Source of the DNA: Rugamonas aquatica
GTDB taxonomy: Bacteria > Pseudomonadota > Gammaproteobacteria > Burkholderiales > Burkholderiaceae_D
Length of the DNA: 64,000 nucleotides
Reading direction: 5' to 3'
Assembly (NCBI RefSeq): GCF_009380215.1
Contig: NZ_WHUG01000002.1
Span: 620,001-684,000, forward strand
This document shows positions 34,870 through 43,483 of this stretch, piece after piece. Numbering within the stretch: position 1 is the first letter of the stretch; the number at the start of each line of letters is the position of its first letter. Position numbers and translations under genes: made by a program. A model generated the notes under the pieces. That model did not search any database and had not been told where the DNA came from. It saw nothing but the letters and a program-made list of their open reading frames with translations.

Positions 34870-37021
34870 GGTCGGTTTCTCCTGTAGCTATCTGGTCCAG
34901 CAGGGACGTGTAAATGGAATGCAGGTCGGTCAGCGCCGTTTGCAGGCGCAGCCTGCGTTCCGGCGTGGCCGAGGGCAGGGCCGCGCGCACGCTGGCGCCG
35001 GCGTCGAGTATCGATTGCAGCGCCGCGCCGCCGCTGACACGCGATGGCGCCCGCAGGTAGACGGCCAGTTCGCGCACCACCAGCTTCAGCGCCGTCGGCA
35101 CCGGACCTGGTTGCGAGCCGGCGATCAGCTGGCGCAGTTCGATCACGGCATGGCCCAGCTCCAGCAGGGTCAGGCCCTGGCGCACCACGGCGCGTGCGGC
35201 TTCGCCCGGCGCCGGGCCGGAGGCGGCGTTCAGTTGGCTGAGCAGGTCGCGCACGCGGTTGTCGAAGCGCCGTTTCAGGCGGTACATCGACGCGGTGCAA
35301 GCGCCTTGCGCCTCGCGCCACAGGGCGGCGGCAACGTGGTCCTTCTGGCCCATGGTGTGCTCGGGCAGCACCACCTTGAACATCAGGTAGGCCACCGCCA
35401 CGCCCATGGTCAGCGACAGCTCGCTGCTCATGAAGCTCTCCACGTCGTAGTGCATCAGATTGGTCGGCACCAGCAGCGTGGCGCAGAACATGCAGATGCC
35501 GATGCCCACGCCGGCCCAGCGCGGGCTGGTCATCAGGTAGCTGCCGAAGACGAAGATCGGCAGCGCCGCCACGACCAGCGTCGGGAAGTCGTTGGCGCGG
35601 GCGACCAGGAAGAATTCGCTGACGAAGGCCAGCGGCGTGGCGAGCAGGAAGCCGATCAGCACCTGCTGCACCAGCACCGTGGGCCGCGGCGACGACGAGG
35701 CCAGCGCGCAGAAAATAGTGGCCATCAAAATGGCGTTGCCGACGAAGGGCCAGGCCAGCCAGTACCAGGCCGACGCCGTCAGCAGCAGCGTGACGCCGGC
35801 GCGGAAGCCGCTGGCGGCGACGATGGCCGGCGGCGTCTTCGGCGTGTAGGAGCCGGGATCGCTGACCTGCTGGCGCTTCTCCTGCGCCAGGCCGTGATAC
35901 AGGCCCGTGAAGGCTTCCATGTCGCGGGCGTAGCGCTCCAGCAGCTCCACCGCCGTGTCGAAGTCGATCTGCTGCGCACGCGTGACCGGTGTGGCGGCCT
36001 CCATGGCTTCCGCCTCGGCCAGCCGGCTGCGGGCGGCGGCGATGTCGGCGGCCAGCACGGTACGCATGCTGGCCATGTGCTGCGGCGTCAGCTCGTCGCG
36101 CAGGGCCAGCGCCAGATGCGCGTGCATCGGCTCGACCAGCTCCAGCACCGGCTGCGCATGCCGTGGCGCGGCGCCGCGCAGGCGGTGGATCAGCCGGTGC
36201 AGCGTGTAGAAGGTGGTCAGCACCGTCATGAAGGCGGCGTTGAAGGCGTGCAGCTGGCGCGTGTGCGAACGCGCATGGTCGGCTTCGAAAAAGGCGGCGG
36301 CACGGCCCGATTCCAGCGCGGCGATGTCGGCGGCGAACTTCAGGTGGCTCAGTTCCGTCTCGGCCGGCGTCAGGCGCTGTTCCAGCACCTGCGTGCAGAA
36401 GGTGACGAAGCTCGCGTAGCGCGCCTGCACGGTACGCATCACGGTGCGCGAATGGCGGCGCGGGAAGACCACGTCGTGCACCACGGCGGCGCAGATGATG
36501 CCCAGCCCGACCTCAGTGACGCGGGTGACGGCCAGCGTGAACACGCGGTCCGGCGAATCGATGGCGGGCACCGCGATCATGCAGGCGGTGTAGCCGGCCA
36601 GGACGAAGCTGTACGACTGCTGGTTGCGGTGCATGGCGGCGCCGCCGGTGCACAGGGCGATCCAGACCGCCACACCGATGAACAGCAGCGGCGGCGATTG
36701 CGGGAACAGCGCCACCAGCAGCAGCGAGGCCGCGCAGCCGACCAGCGTGCCGAGAAAACGGTAGAAGGCTTTTTCCAGCACCATGCCGCTGCTGGGCAGG
36801 GCTAGGATCACGGTGGTGGCGAGGGCAGTGTAGGGGGCGTCCAGGCCGAGGCGGAAGGCCAGCCACAGCGCGGAGAAGGAGGCCAGCATGGTCTTGGCGA
36901 CAAAGACCCAGCGCTCGCCCTCGGTGTTAAACCAGCCTTTGGCTTCCGCCGCCAGCCAGCGCATGGCTCCCCTGGCCGCGCTGGTGTCCGGGGTGGGAGT
37001 GGCGGCTTGGGGAGGGTTCAT
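34859..37021 (-). CDS. aaeB: FUSC family aromatic acid exporter (AaeB-like)
   Basis: A 720-residue inner-membrane protein with two clusters of helices (about residues 35-190 and 395-540), each followed by a cytoplasmic part, as in the FUSC/AaeB family. In E. coli AaeB with AaeA exports p-hydroxybenzoate. It begins 14 bp after the MarR stop and overlaps the DUF1656 gene, so marR-aaeB-aaeX-aaeA-lysR form one transcript, probably with the outer-membrane factor gene. Confidence 0.88.
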   Translation of the reverse strand: MNPPQAATPTPDTSAARGAMRWLAAEAKGWFNTEGERWVFVAKTMLASFSALWLAFRLGLDAPYTALATTVILALPSSGMVLEKAFYRFLGTLVGCAASLLLVALFPQSPPLLFIGVAVWIALCTGGAAMHRNQQSYSFVLAGYTACMIAVPAIDSPDRVFTLAVTRVTEVGLGIICAAVVHDVVFPRRHSRTVMRTVQARYASFVTFCTQVLEQRLTPAETELSHLKFAADIAALESGRAAAFFEADHARSHTRQLHAFNAAFMTVLTTFYTLHRLIHRLRGAAPRHAQPVLELVEPMHAHLALALRDELTPQHMASMRTVLAADIAAARSRLAEAEAMEAATPVTRAQQIDFDTAVELLERYARDMEAFTGLYHGLAQEKRQQVSDPGSYTPKTPPAIVAASGFRAGVTLLLTASAWYWLAWPFVGNAILMATIFCALASSSPRPTVLVQQVLIGFLLATPLAFVSEFFLVARANDFPTLVVAALPIFVFGSYLMTSPRWAGVGIGICMFCATLLVPTNLMHYDVESFMSSELSLTMGVAVAYLMFKVVLPEHTMGQKDHVAAALWREAQGACTASMYRLKRRFDNRVRDLLSQLNAASGPAPGEAARAVVRQGLTLLELGHAVIELRQLIAGSQPGPVPTALKLVVRELAVYLRAPSRVSGGAALQSILDAGASVRAALPSATPERRLRLQTALTDLHSIYTSLLDQIATGETDHAA

Positions 37022-37035
37022 GGCGTCGATTCAGG

Positions 37036-37533
37036 CTATGTGAGTGCTTCTAAATTATCCAGCTGCCTTTTCAGCAGTCCTTCAAGTACTTTAACTTCTT
37101 CCGCGCTGTAGCCGTCGTAGGCGTGGGTGGTGGCCGACCATACTTCCGGCAGCACCTTGGCGGCCAGCTCGCGGCCGGCGTCCGTCAGCGAGATCATCAC
37201 GCAGCGGCGGTCGCCGGGGCGGTTGCCGCGCGTGATCAAGCCCTGGGATTCCAGGTCATTGCAGACGCGCGTCAGGTTGGCCGGCTTTTCCATGCAGGCC
37301 TCGCCCAGCGTGGAGGCGGTGGATGTCTCGTCGTCCGAGCCGTACAGCACGGCCAACACCATGTAGCTGGCGTCGACCAGATCGTATTTGCGCAGCGCCG
37401 CGTTGCTCAGGTCTTTCATCCGTTTCTGGATGTGGTAGGTCATGCGCAGCACGCGCATCAAATCCTCGGGGAAGTCCGGCATTCGGGCATGGATGTTTTT
37501 CAGGCGTTTTTTAGTCGCTTCAAAACTGCTCAT
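37036..37533 (-). CDS. MarR family regulator
   Basis: A 165-residue winged-helix protein: ASTLGEACMEKPANLTRVCN is the recognition region and TRGNRPGDRRCVMISLTDAG the wing. MarR proteins usually repress their own efflux operon and are released by phenolic ligands. It sits between the outer-membrane factor gene (50 bp upstream) and aaeB (14 bp downstream). A perfect 13-bp palindrome just before its start could be its operator. The Cys residues in the recognition region might sense oxidation, but this is speculation. Confidence 0.9.
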   Translation of the reverse strand: MSSFEATKKRLKNIHARMPDFPEDLMRVLRMTYHIQKRMKDLSNAALRKYDLVDASYMVLAVLYGSDDETSTASTLGEACMEKPANLTRVCNDLESQGLITRGNRPGDRRCVMISLTDAGRELAAKVLPEVWSATTHAYDGYSAEEVKVLEGLLKRQLDNLEALT

Positions 37534-37554
37534 TGCCTGCTCCTCATACGTTTT

Positions 37555-37567
37555 TCAAAGGCTTTGA
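37555..37567. promoter_or_regulatory. TCAAAG-G-CTTTGA palindrome before marR
   Basis: A perfect inverted repeat with one central base lies 22-34 bp upstream of the marR start, in the 50-bp gap after the outer-membrane factor gene. Position and symmetry fit an operator for a dimeric regulator such as the MarR protein. Confidence 0.4.
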
Positions 37568-37583
37568 TTGTACTATCTAAGCA

Positions 37584-39026
37584 TCACGGCAATTCCAGTT
37601 TTATGCCGCCACCGAGCGCGGTCATCAACAATGTGTAGTTATCTAGTTGTTTGCTAGCCACTTGCGCCATCTGCTGTTCTTCGTTCAATAACACCAGCTG
37701 GGCGTTGATCACGTTCAGCGCGTCGGTCATACCGGCGCGGTAGGCGCGTTCCGCCAGCTCCTGCTGGCGCCGGGCCGAGGCCAGTGCGCGCTGCGCCAGC
37801 TTGTCCTGCTGCTTCACCGAATCGATGCGGACCACCGCGTTGGCCACATCGGCCATCGCCTGCACCACGGCCGCGTTGTACTGTTCGACCGCACCGTCGT
37901 AGAGCGCGGTCTGGTTGCCCAATTGACTGCGCAGTCGTCCGCCTTCGAAGATCGGCAGGCTGATGGCCGGCGTCACGCCGCGCATGGCGGAGTTAGCGTC
38001 CAGGAAGTGCGTGAAGCCCAGCGACTGGAAGCCGACAAAGGCCGCCAGGTTGATGTTCGGGTAAAAATCGGCCTTGGCGCCGGCGATGCGGGCGCTAGCC
38101 GCTTCCACGCGCCAGCGCTGCGCCGCGATGTCGGGCCGGTGGCCGACCAGCTCCGCCGGCAGCGAGGCGGGCACCGCGTCGCCATGGCCGGCGTCGAGGG
38201 CCAGCATCGGCCGGGCGATCGCATCGCCGTCGCCCGGTCCTTTGCCGATCAGTGCCGCCAGCTGGTTGCGCAGCAGGGCGATCGATTCTCCGATCTGCTC
38301 ATGCTCGCGCCGTCCCGCCGGCAGCGTGGTTTCTATGCTCGCGACTTCGATCTCGCTGGCCAGCCCTGCGGCCTGGCGCTTGCGCGTGATCTCCAGGATG
38401 CGCTGGCGCTGCGCCAGGTTCTGCGCCACGCTGTCCTGCTGCGCGTACTCCAGCGACAGCTGGATGTAGCTGCGCACGATGGCCGATTCCAGCGTCAGCC
38501 GCGCCATCTGCGATTCCGCCGACGCCATGTGGACCTCGTCCAGCGCGGCGGCCAGCGCATCGCGGTTGCGGCCCCACAGATCCAGGTCGTAGGAGCCGGA
38601 CAGCGTGGCGGTGTTCTTCCACGCGTAGTTGCCGGCCAATGGAGCGGGTACGGTACTGTGCGCGGAATACAGTTCGCGGTCGGCGCTGGCGGAGGCGTTC
38701 ACCTGCGGCAGCGTGCCGGCCTTGGCGACGCCGGCCAGTGCTTCGGCCTGTCGCACGCGGGCCTGGGTGACGCGCAGCGACGGATTGTCGGCCAGCGCGG
38801 CGGCCACCAGTTTGTTCAGCTGCGCGTCATGCAGCGCTTCCCACCATTGCTGCTCGGGCCAAGCGACGTTTGCGCTGGCGGCGGCGATGGCTTTGCCGGC
38901 ATTGAGTTCGGCCGGTTTCAGCGCGACTGCCTGCGGCTTGACCTTGCCCATGTCGGCGCAGCCGGCCAGCACCGCCAGCACGCATGCGGCGAGGGCGGTA
39001 GTCTGGAGGGCGCGTGGCGTTTGCAT
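37584..39026 (-). CDS. NodT/OprM-type outer-membrane efflux lipoprotein
   Basis: A 480-residue TolC-like protein with lipoprotein signal L20-A-G-C23. Two internal OEP repeats are seen (for example NPSLRVTQARVRQAEALAGV and the later VQAMADVANAVVRIDSVKQQ). It should form the outer-membrane channel for the AaeAB-type pump. E. coli AaeAB has no dedicated channel gene beside it, so this locus encodes a complete tripartite system. It is first in the efflux cluster, 50 bp before marR. Confidence 0.9.
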   Translation of the reverse strand: MQTPRALQTTALAACVLAVLAGCADMGKVKPQAVALKPAELNAGKAIAAASANVAWPEQQWWEALHDAQLNKLVAAALADNPSLRVTQARVRQAEALAGVAKAGTLPQVNASASADRELYSAHSTVPAPLAGNYAWKNTATLSGSYDLDLWGRNRDALAAALDEVHMASAESQMARLTLESAIVRSYIQLSLEYAQQDSVAQNLAQRQRILEITRKRQAAGLASEIEVASIETTLPAGRREHEQIGESIALLRNQLAALIGKGPGDGDAIARPMLALDAGHGDAVPASLPAELVGHRPDIAAQRWRVEAASARIAGAKADFYPNINLAAFVGFQSLGFTHFLDANSAMRGVTPAISLPIFEGGRLRSQLGNQTALYDGAVEQYNAAVVQAMADVANAVVRIDSVKQQDKLAQRALASARRQQELAERAYRAGMTDALNVINAQLVLLNEEQQMAQVASKQLDNYTLLMTALGGGIKLELP

Positions 39027-39041
39027 GGACTGGGCTTCCGA

Positions 39042-39359
39042 TTACTTGGCGTAGTGCTTTTTGGTCTGGGCGACATCCATGTCGGCTTCGTTCTCGATCA
39101 GCGTGCCGTTCTTGCGCGCTTCGAGGAATTCCGCCTGCACCTGGGCGCGGGTCAGGCCGGCCGGTTGGGCTTTGGTGGTCGACGCCAGCGCGCCGTTGGC
39201 GACCGCGGTTTGCGCGGCGCTGGTGGTTGCGGCGGTTGCCGTGGCGGCGGCCGGCGCGGTGCTCTGCGCGAAGGCGCTGGTGACGGTGGTGGCAGTGGCG
39301 GCGATGGCGAATGCTGCGGTGGCTGCGGCGCGGATCAGATTTTTGGTCGTGGTGCTCAT
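39042..39359 (-). CDS. DUF4148-type small secreted protein
   Basis: A 105-residue protein: signal peptide (residues about 1-33, cut near AFA-QS), then an Ala/Thr-rich spacer, then the segment GLTRAQVQAEFLEARKNGTL typical of DUF4148 proteins of Burkholderiales. The function is unknown. It sits 15 bp upstream of the efflux channel gene on the same strand and might be co-transcribed. ATG 39359 is used; the upstream extension would destroy the signal peptide. Confidence 0.75.
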   Translation of the reverse strand: MSTTTKNLIRAAATAAFAIAATATTVTSAFAQSTAPAAATATAATTSAAQTAVANGALASTTKAQPAGLTRAQVQAEFLEARKNGTLIENEADMDVAQTKKHYAK

Positions 39360-39523
39360 GGCGTTACTCCTTGGTTGGCTGCGGTATGGAGTAACTATAG
39401 AGATGAATATTACATTTGTAAAGTAAAAAATACCTATCGGCACGATAGCCTTTATGCGCGCATCCGCACGGAAGGGCGGCGGCGGCGGTGGTTCAATCGG
39501 GTTTTCACTGGAAGGAGCAGATC

Positions 39524-39886
39524 ATGGCTGACAGCACCCTGGACCCGGACAATATTCCGGTAGGTACCGACCGCACACTGGGACGCGGCCACGGCACGCG
39601 CGCGCTGGGCCCCAGCGACAACTCCGACAGTGGCAGCGACGTCGCCGGTGAGCCGGACGTGGGCCTCGATAGCGACACCGATGCGGAAGGCACGGGCGAG
39701 CGCGCCGGTGTGGAGGTCGAAACGCTGCCGTCGGATGCGGACATCGGCTTCGATCACATTGAAACCATCCCGGTGGTGGATGGCGAATTCCGCGAGGTTG
39801 CGGAGGCCGGGGATGCCGCGTCGGACGAGCGGGGAGAGCGGCGCGACTGGTCGCGTACTAGCTCGCCGCCGACATCGCGTCCGTAA
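39524..39886 (+). CDS. Acidic low-complexity hypothetical protein
   Basis: A 120-residue protein rich in Asp, Glu, Gly and Ser, without signal or membrane segment. It looks intrinsically disordered (DSDTDAEGTGERAGVEVETL). AAGGAG stands 9 bases before the ATG, so it is probably translated. I recognise similar acidic proteins in Oxalobacteraceae but no function. Its last 29 bp overlap the convergent LysR gene. Confidence 0.55.
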   Translation: MADSTLDPDNIPVGTDRTLGRGHGTRALGPSDNSDSGSDVAGEPDVGLDSDTDAEGTGERAGVEVETLPSDADIGFDHIETIPVVDGEFREVAEAGDAASDERGERRDWSRTSSPPTSRP

Positions 39887-40754
39887 TCCAGTCGACGAAC
39901 ACGCGCACGCGCGGCGACAGCTGGCGCGCGTGCGGATACAGCACCGATACCGGCATCGGCTTGGGCCGCCACGCGCCCAGCACTTCGCGCAAAGCGCCGC
40001 TCTCCAGCAGGCCGGCGACGTGATAGCGCGGCAGCTGCACCAGGCCCAGATGGCTGGCGCAGCAGGCCGCGTAGGCGTCTGCATTGCTGACCGTGACAAT
40101 GCCGGGCAGCGTGATGCTGCGCCCCTCGCCATCGACCATGAAGTCGAACGGGAACATCTTGCCGCTGCTGGCGGAGTAGAAGTTGACCGCGCGGTGGCCG
40201 GCCAGATCGTCCAGCGTGGCGGGCGTGCCGTATTTGTCGAGATAAGCGGCGCTGGCGCAGGTGACCTGCTGTAGCGTAGCCACGCGCCGGGCCACCATGT
40301 TGGAGTCCCGCAGCTCGCCCACGCGCAGCACGCAGTCTATGCCGTCGCGCACCAGGTCGACCAGGCGGTCGCCCATGCCGATCTCCAGCTCCAGGTCCGG
40401 ATAGCGTTCGAAGAATTCCGCCAGCCGTGGCAGCACGTAATGCTGCGCCAGGGTGCCCTGCAAGTCCACTCGCAGCTTGCCGCGTGGCGCCACGCCGCTG
40501 TTGCCAAAGCCCGCTTCGGTTTCCTCGACATCGGCCAGGATACGCACGCAGCGATGATAGTAGGCCTGGCCGTCCAGCGTGGCGCTGACGTGGCGCGTGG
40601 TCCTTTGCAGCAGGCGCACGCCCAGCCGCGCCTCCAGCTGCTTGATGGTGTAGGTGGCGGTGGCCGCCGGAATCTGCAAGTCGTCCGCCGCCTTGCTGAA
40701 GCTCTTCAGCTCGACGATGCGGGTGAAAATCCGCATCGCGTTAAAACGGTCCAT
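39858..40754 (-). CDS. LysR family regulator
   Basis: A 298-residue LysR protein with an N-terminal HTH (FTRIVELKSFSKAADDLQIP, then AATATYTIKQLEARLG) and the substrate domain (LRVDLQGTLAQHYVLPRLAE). It is of the large group related to DmlR/AaeR. ATG 40754 begins MDRFNAMRIF, the usual start; a longer frame has no ribosome site. The kinase gene lies upstream on the same strand with a 67-bp gap. The target genes are unknown. Confidence 0.9.
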   Translation of the reverse strand: MDRFNAMRIFTRIVELKSFSKAADDLQIPAATATYTIKQLEARLGVRLLQRTTRHVSATLDGQAYYHRCVRILADVEETEAGFGNSGVAPRGKLRVDLQGTLAQHYVLPRLAEFFERYPDLELEIGMGDRLVDLVRDGIDCVLRVGELRDSNMVARRVATLQQVTCASAAYLDKYGTPATLDDLAGHRAVNFYSASSGKMFPFDFMVDGEGRSITLPGIVTVSNADAYAACCASHLGLVQLPRYHVAGLLESGALREVLGAWRPKPMPVSVLYPHARQLSPRVRVFVDWITDAMSAAS

Positions 40755-40821
40755 GGTGCGCCCGGATTGTTGGTTGATATTGCATAGTACCGGCAATATT
40801 AACGCCTTTATTCGCCTGCGG

Positions 40822-42198
40822 TCACGCGGCCGGGATGTCGACCACGAAGCGGCAGCCGCGCGGCTGCACGGCTTCCAGGCGCGCCGCGCCACGCAGGCCC
40901 TGGGCCGCGCGCTGCACGATGGACAGCCCCAGTCCGGAGCCGGAGACGTTCTGGCCCGCGCAGCGGTAGAAGCGCTCGAACACCAGTGCCTGTTCGGCGG
41001 CGGGGATGCCGGGGCCGTTGTCGCTGACGGCCAGGCGCAGCGCGCCGTCGACGCGGGCCAGTTCCACCGTCACCTGTCCGCCGTCGTCGATGTAGCGCAC
41101 CGCGTTGTGCAGCAGGTTGTGCAGGATGGAGAGGAAGGCGTGGTGGTCCAGCGCATGCGGCAGCGCGTCCGGCGCCTCCAGCGACAGTTCGATGTCGCGT
41201 TCCATCGCCGCCGGCGCCAGATCGACGATGGCTTGCCGCGCCATCTGCGCCGCATCCAGCGTTTGCAACGACAGGCCTTGTTCGTTGCCGCGCTCCAGCT
41301 GCGCCATCTCCATCAGCTGCTGCACCAGGTGGGAGGCGCGGGCGATGGCGTGGTCCATGCGCTGCTCGGCCTCGTCGCGCTGCGCCTGGTCCTGCGCCTT
41401 CAGCAGCACGTGGGCCTGCACCGAGATCACCGCCATCGGTGTGCGCAGTTCGTGGGCGGCGTCGTGCACGAAACTGGTCTCGCGCGCCACGCGGCGGCGC
41501 AGCTGGTCCAGCAGGTTATCGAGCGCCGTCGCCAGCGGTTTGAGCTCCTGGTACTTCGGCACGATGTTCAGCGGCGTCAAATCATGGCCGCCCTTGCCGA
41601 CGATGTGGGCCGACAGTTCCTGCAAAGGCTTCAATCCGCGCCGCACCGCGAACCACAGCGGCAGCACCACCAGCGGCAGCGCGATCAGCATGTTGACGCC
41701 CAGTTCCGCGCCCATGCGGCGCAATATCCACCAGTTGGAGATCTTCTGCGCCGCCACGGTCACGGTCCATGCGCCCACGCGGCGCTGGTGGATGCGGAAC
41801 GGCTGGCCGGCGATCTCGGTGCTGCCGATGTCCACGCCGAGATTCGGCAACGGCGTGCCTTTCGTCTCGGGCGACAGGTAGATGCGCGTGCCGTCCGCGC
41901 GCGACAGTTGGAGCGCCAGGATGCCAGGCACGCTTTGGTCGCGATAGCTCTGGTTGATCAGATTGGAGGTGGCGGCCAGCGCGGTGCGCGCCGCCTCTTC
42001 GCTCTGCACGCCGTTCAGCGTCACCTGCACATTGTCGCCAAGGGCGCGCACGCGGCGGTCGAAGTCTTCGTGGTCGATGGCGACGGAAAGCTCCCGTCCC
42101 ATCAGCACCAGCCACACCAGGCAGAACGCCGCCAGCAGGGACAGCATCACGCGCCGCACCAGCGTCGGCTGGCCCAGGTTCAGTTTCAATTTTTGCAT
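40822..42198 (-). CDS. Sensor histidine kinase (QseC/TctE-like), no adjacent response regulator
   Basis: A 458-residue membrane kinase. TM1 is near residues 16-34, followed by a periplasmic loop of about 130 residues and TM2 near 168-188. A short linker leads to the H-box HDAAHELRTPM (about residue 248), N-box NLLHNAVRY, G1 DNGPGIP and G2 GSGLGLSIV. It autophosphorylates and should pass phosphate to a response regulator, but neither neighbour is one (LysR downstream, divergent small-protein gene upstream). The partner must be elsewhere, or the gene has been separated from it. Confidence 0.9.
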   Translation of the reverse strand: MQKLKLNLGQPTLVRRVMLSLLAAFCLVWLVLMGRELSVAIDHEDFDRRVRALGDNVQVTLNGVQSEEAARTALAATSNLINQSYRDQSVPGILALQLSRADGTRIYLSPETKGTPLPNLGVDIGSTEIAGQPFRIHQRRVGAWTVTVAAQKISNWWILRRMGAELGVNMLIALPLVVLPLWFAVRRGLKPLQELSAHIVGKGGHDLTPLNIVPKYQELKPLATALDNLLDQLRRRVARETSFVHDAAHELRTPMAVISVQAHVLLKAQDQAQRDEAEQRMDHAIARASHLVQQLMEMAQLERGNEQGLSLQTLDAAQMARQAIVDLAPAAMERDIELSLEAPDALPHALDHHAFLSILHNLLHNAVRYIDDGGQVTVELARVDGALRLAVSDNGPGIPAAEQALVFERFYRCAGQNVSGSGLGLSIVQRAAQGLRGAARLEAVQPRGCRFVVDIPAA

Positions 42199-42287
42199 GC
42201 GGGGAGTATAACCGCAGCTATCTTAAGGTGAGCCAAAGGTTGTCTCGCCTACAATCCAGCATCAACCGAACTGCCGAGGAGCAGACG

Positions 42288-43085
42288 ATGAGATGGAGTG
42301 CGATGTTATGTGCGGCCATGGCCGCCGGAGGCGCCATGGCGCAGCAGGCGCCGGAGCCGGTGCAGCAAGTGGAAGTGAGCGGCATGGTCGATGCGGACGA
42401 GGTGTCGTATCGCCGGCTGTTGAAAGGGCTGGACGCCTTCGAAAAATATCGCGCGCTGGCGCCGCAAGGCAGGCTGCGTTACAAGCTGTTCCCGCTGGCG
42501 CCGGAACCGACGCGACCCTTGACCGTGCAACTGCGCGGCGACCAGGGCAGCGCTCCGCTGGCGCTGGACGCCGACTACAGCTTTGCCCTGCCGCGCGATG
42601 AGGTGGCGGCAGCGGCGAAAGCCGTGGTACGCACCAACCGCAAGAGCGGCAGCCTGGCCTGGCGCGTCGATGTCCGCACGCCGGGGCTGGCGGTCAACCA
42701 GCGCCGGCTCGGTGATCTGCGGCTGGAATGCCAGGTCAACCGCGAAGTCGATCTGCTCAACGGCGCCAAGCCGCCAGCCTACCTGCTGGTCAACGCCACC
42801 TTCGACGTTTGCACGCAGCTGGGCGGCGGCTGGTTGGACGTGGCGCCGCGCGCCATCTTCGGCATCACGATGATCGACGGCGCGCGCCGCAAGCAGTTCT
42901 TCTCGGACCAGCTGTACCTGAACCGCATACCGGCGGTGTACCGCATGTTCTACGATACCTACTTGACTGACCGCAGCTACTGGCTGCAGATCAGCGACGC
43001 CAGCTGGCCGGACGACACGCTGCTGGAATTCGAATTTATGGAAGATGAGCCGGCGATGGCGATGAACAGCGAGGTGCATCCATGA
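42288..43085 (+). CDS. Periplasmic protein, hypothetical
   Basis: A 265-residue protein with a signal peptide (about residues 1-18, cut near AMA-QQ). The body is mixed alpha/beta (EVSYRRLLKGLDAFEKYRAL, DQLYLNRIPAVYRMFYDTYL) and has two Cys (LRLECQVN and FDVCTQL) that may form a disulfide. I do not recognise the family. Its stop overlaps the following lipoprotein gene (ATGA), and the two are likely to act together at the envelope. ATG 42288 is chosen from the signal peptide and GAGGAG upstream. Confidence 0.65.
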   Translation: MRWSAMLCAAMAAGGAMAQQAPEPVQQVEVSGMVDADEVSYRRLLKGLDAFEKYRALAPQGRLRYKLFPLAPEPTRPLTVQLRGDQGSAPLALDADYSFALPRDEVAAAAKAVVRTNRKSGSLAWRVDVRTPGLAVNQRRLGDLRLECQVNREVDLLNGAKPPAYLLVNATFDVCTQLGGGWLDVAPRAIFGITMIDGARRKQFFSDQLYLNRIPAVYRMFYDTYLTDRSYWLQISDASWPDDTLLEFEFMEDEPAMAMNSEVHP

Positions 43086-43480
43086 GCCGCGGATTGACCA
43101 TGGCCTGCCTGGCTTGCGTCGCCGGGCTGCTGTCCGCCTGCGCCGTCGTGGCGCCGAACATTCCGGCCGCCGCCAGCACCAGCGAGGGTTTGCGGGAACA
43201 GCTGCGGCCCGGCGTTACCACCAAGGCGGATGTGGCGCGCACCCTGGGCAAGGGCAGCGCCACCCGTTTCGACAACGGTTACGAAGTCTGGATCTACGAC
43301 GACAAGCACGCCATACCGGAGCTGCTGCATTGGCTGCCGGTGGTCGGCAACGTGGTCTCAGTGGCGGAGGCCACGCGCAGCGTGCACGAACTGGCCATCC
43401 TGTTCGACAAGGACGGCGTCGTTCGCAAGTACCAGCTGCGCGAGCAGGCCTCCACGGCCGCGCAGCTGGCGGGCAAGTAG
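43082..43480 (+). CDS. Small SmpA/OmlA-like lipoprotein
   Basis: A 132-residue lipoprotein with lipobox LSAC (Cys at residue 20). The mature part (LREQLRPGVTTKADVARTLG, then GYEVWIYDD) has the pattern of SmpA/OmlA (BamE-like) domains: a helix pair followed by a small sheet. It starts inside the stop of the preceding gene. It is not BamE itself judging by length and flanks; its role is unknown. Confidence 0.65.
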   Translation: MSRGLTMACLACVAGLLSACAVVAPNIPAAASTSEGLREQLRPGVTTKADVARTLGKGSATRFDNGYEVWIYDDKHAIPELLHWLPVVGNVVSVAEATRSVHELAILFDKDGVVRKYQLREQASTAAQLAGK

Positions 43481-43483
43481 AGC

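Noticed and set aside
34859-35321. Frameshifted or split FUSC gene
   Set aside because: The 720-residue frame is continuous; the shorter frame is an overlapping shadow.
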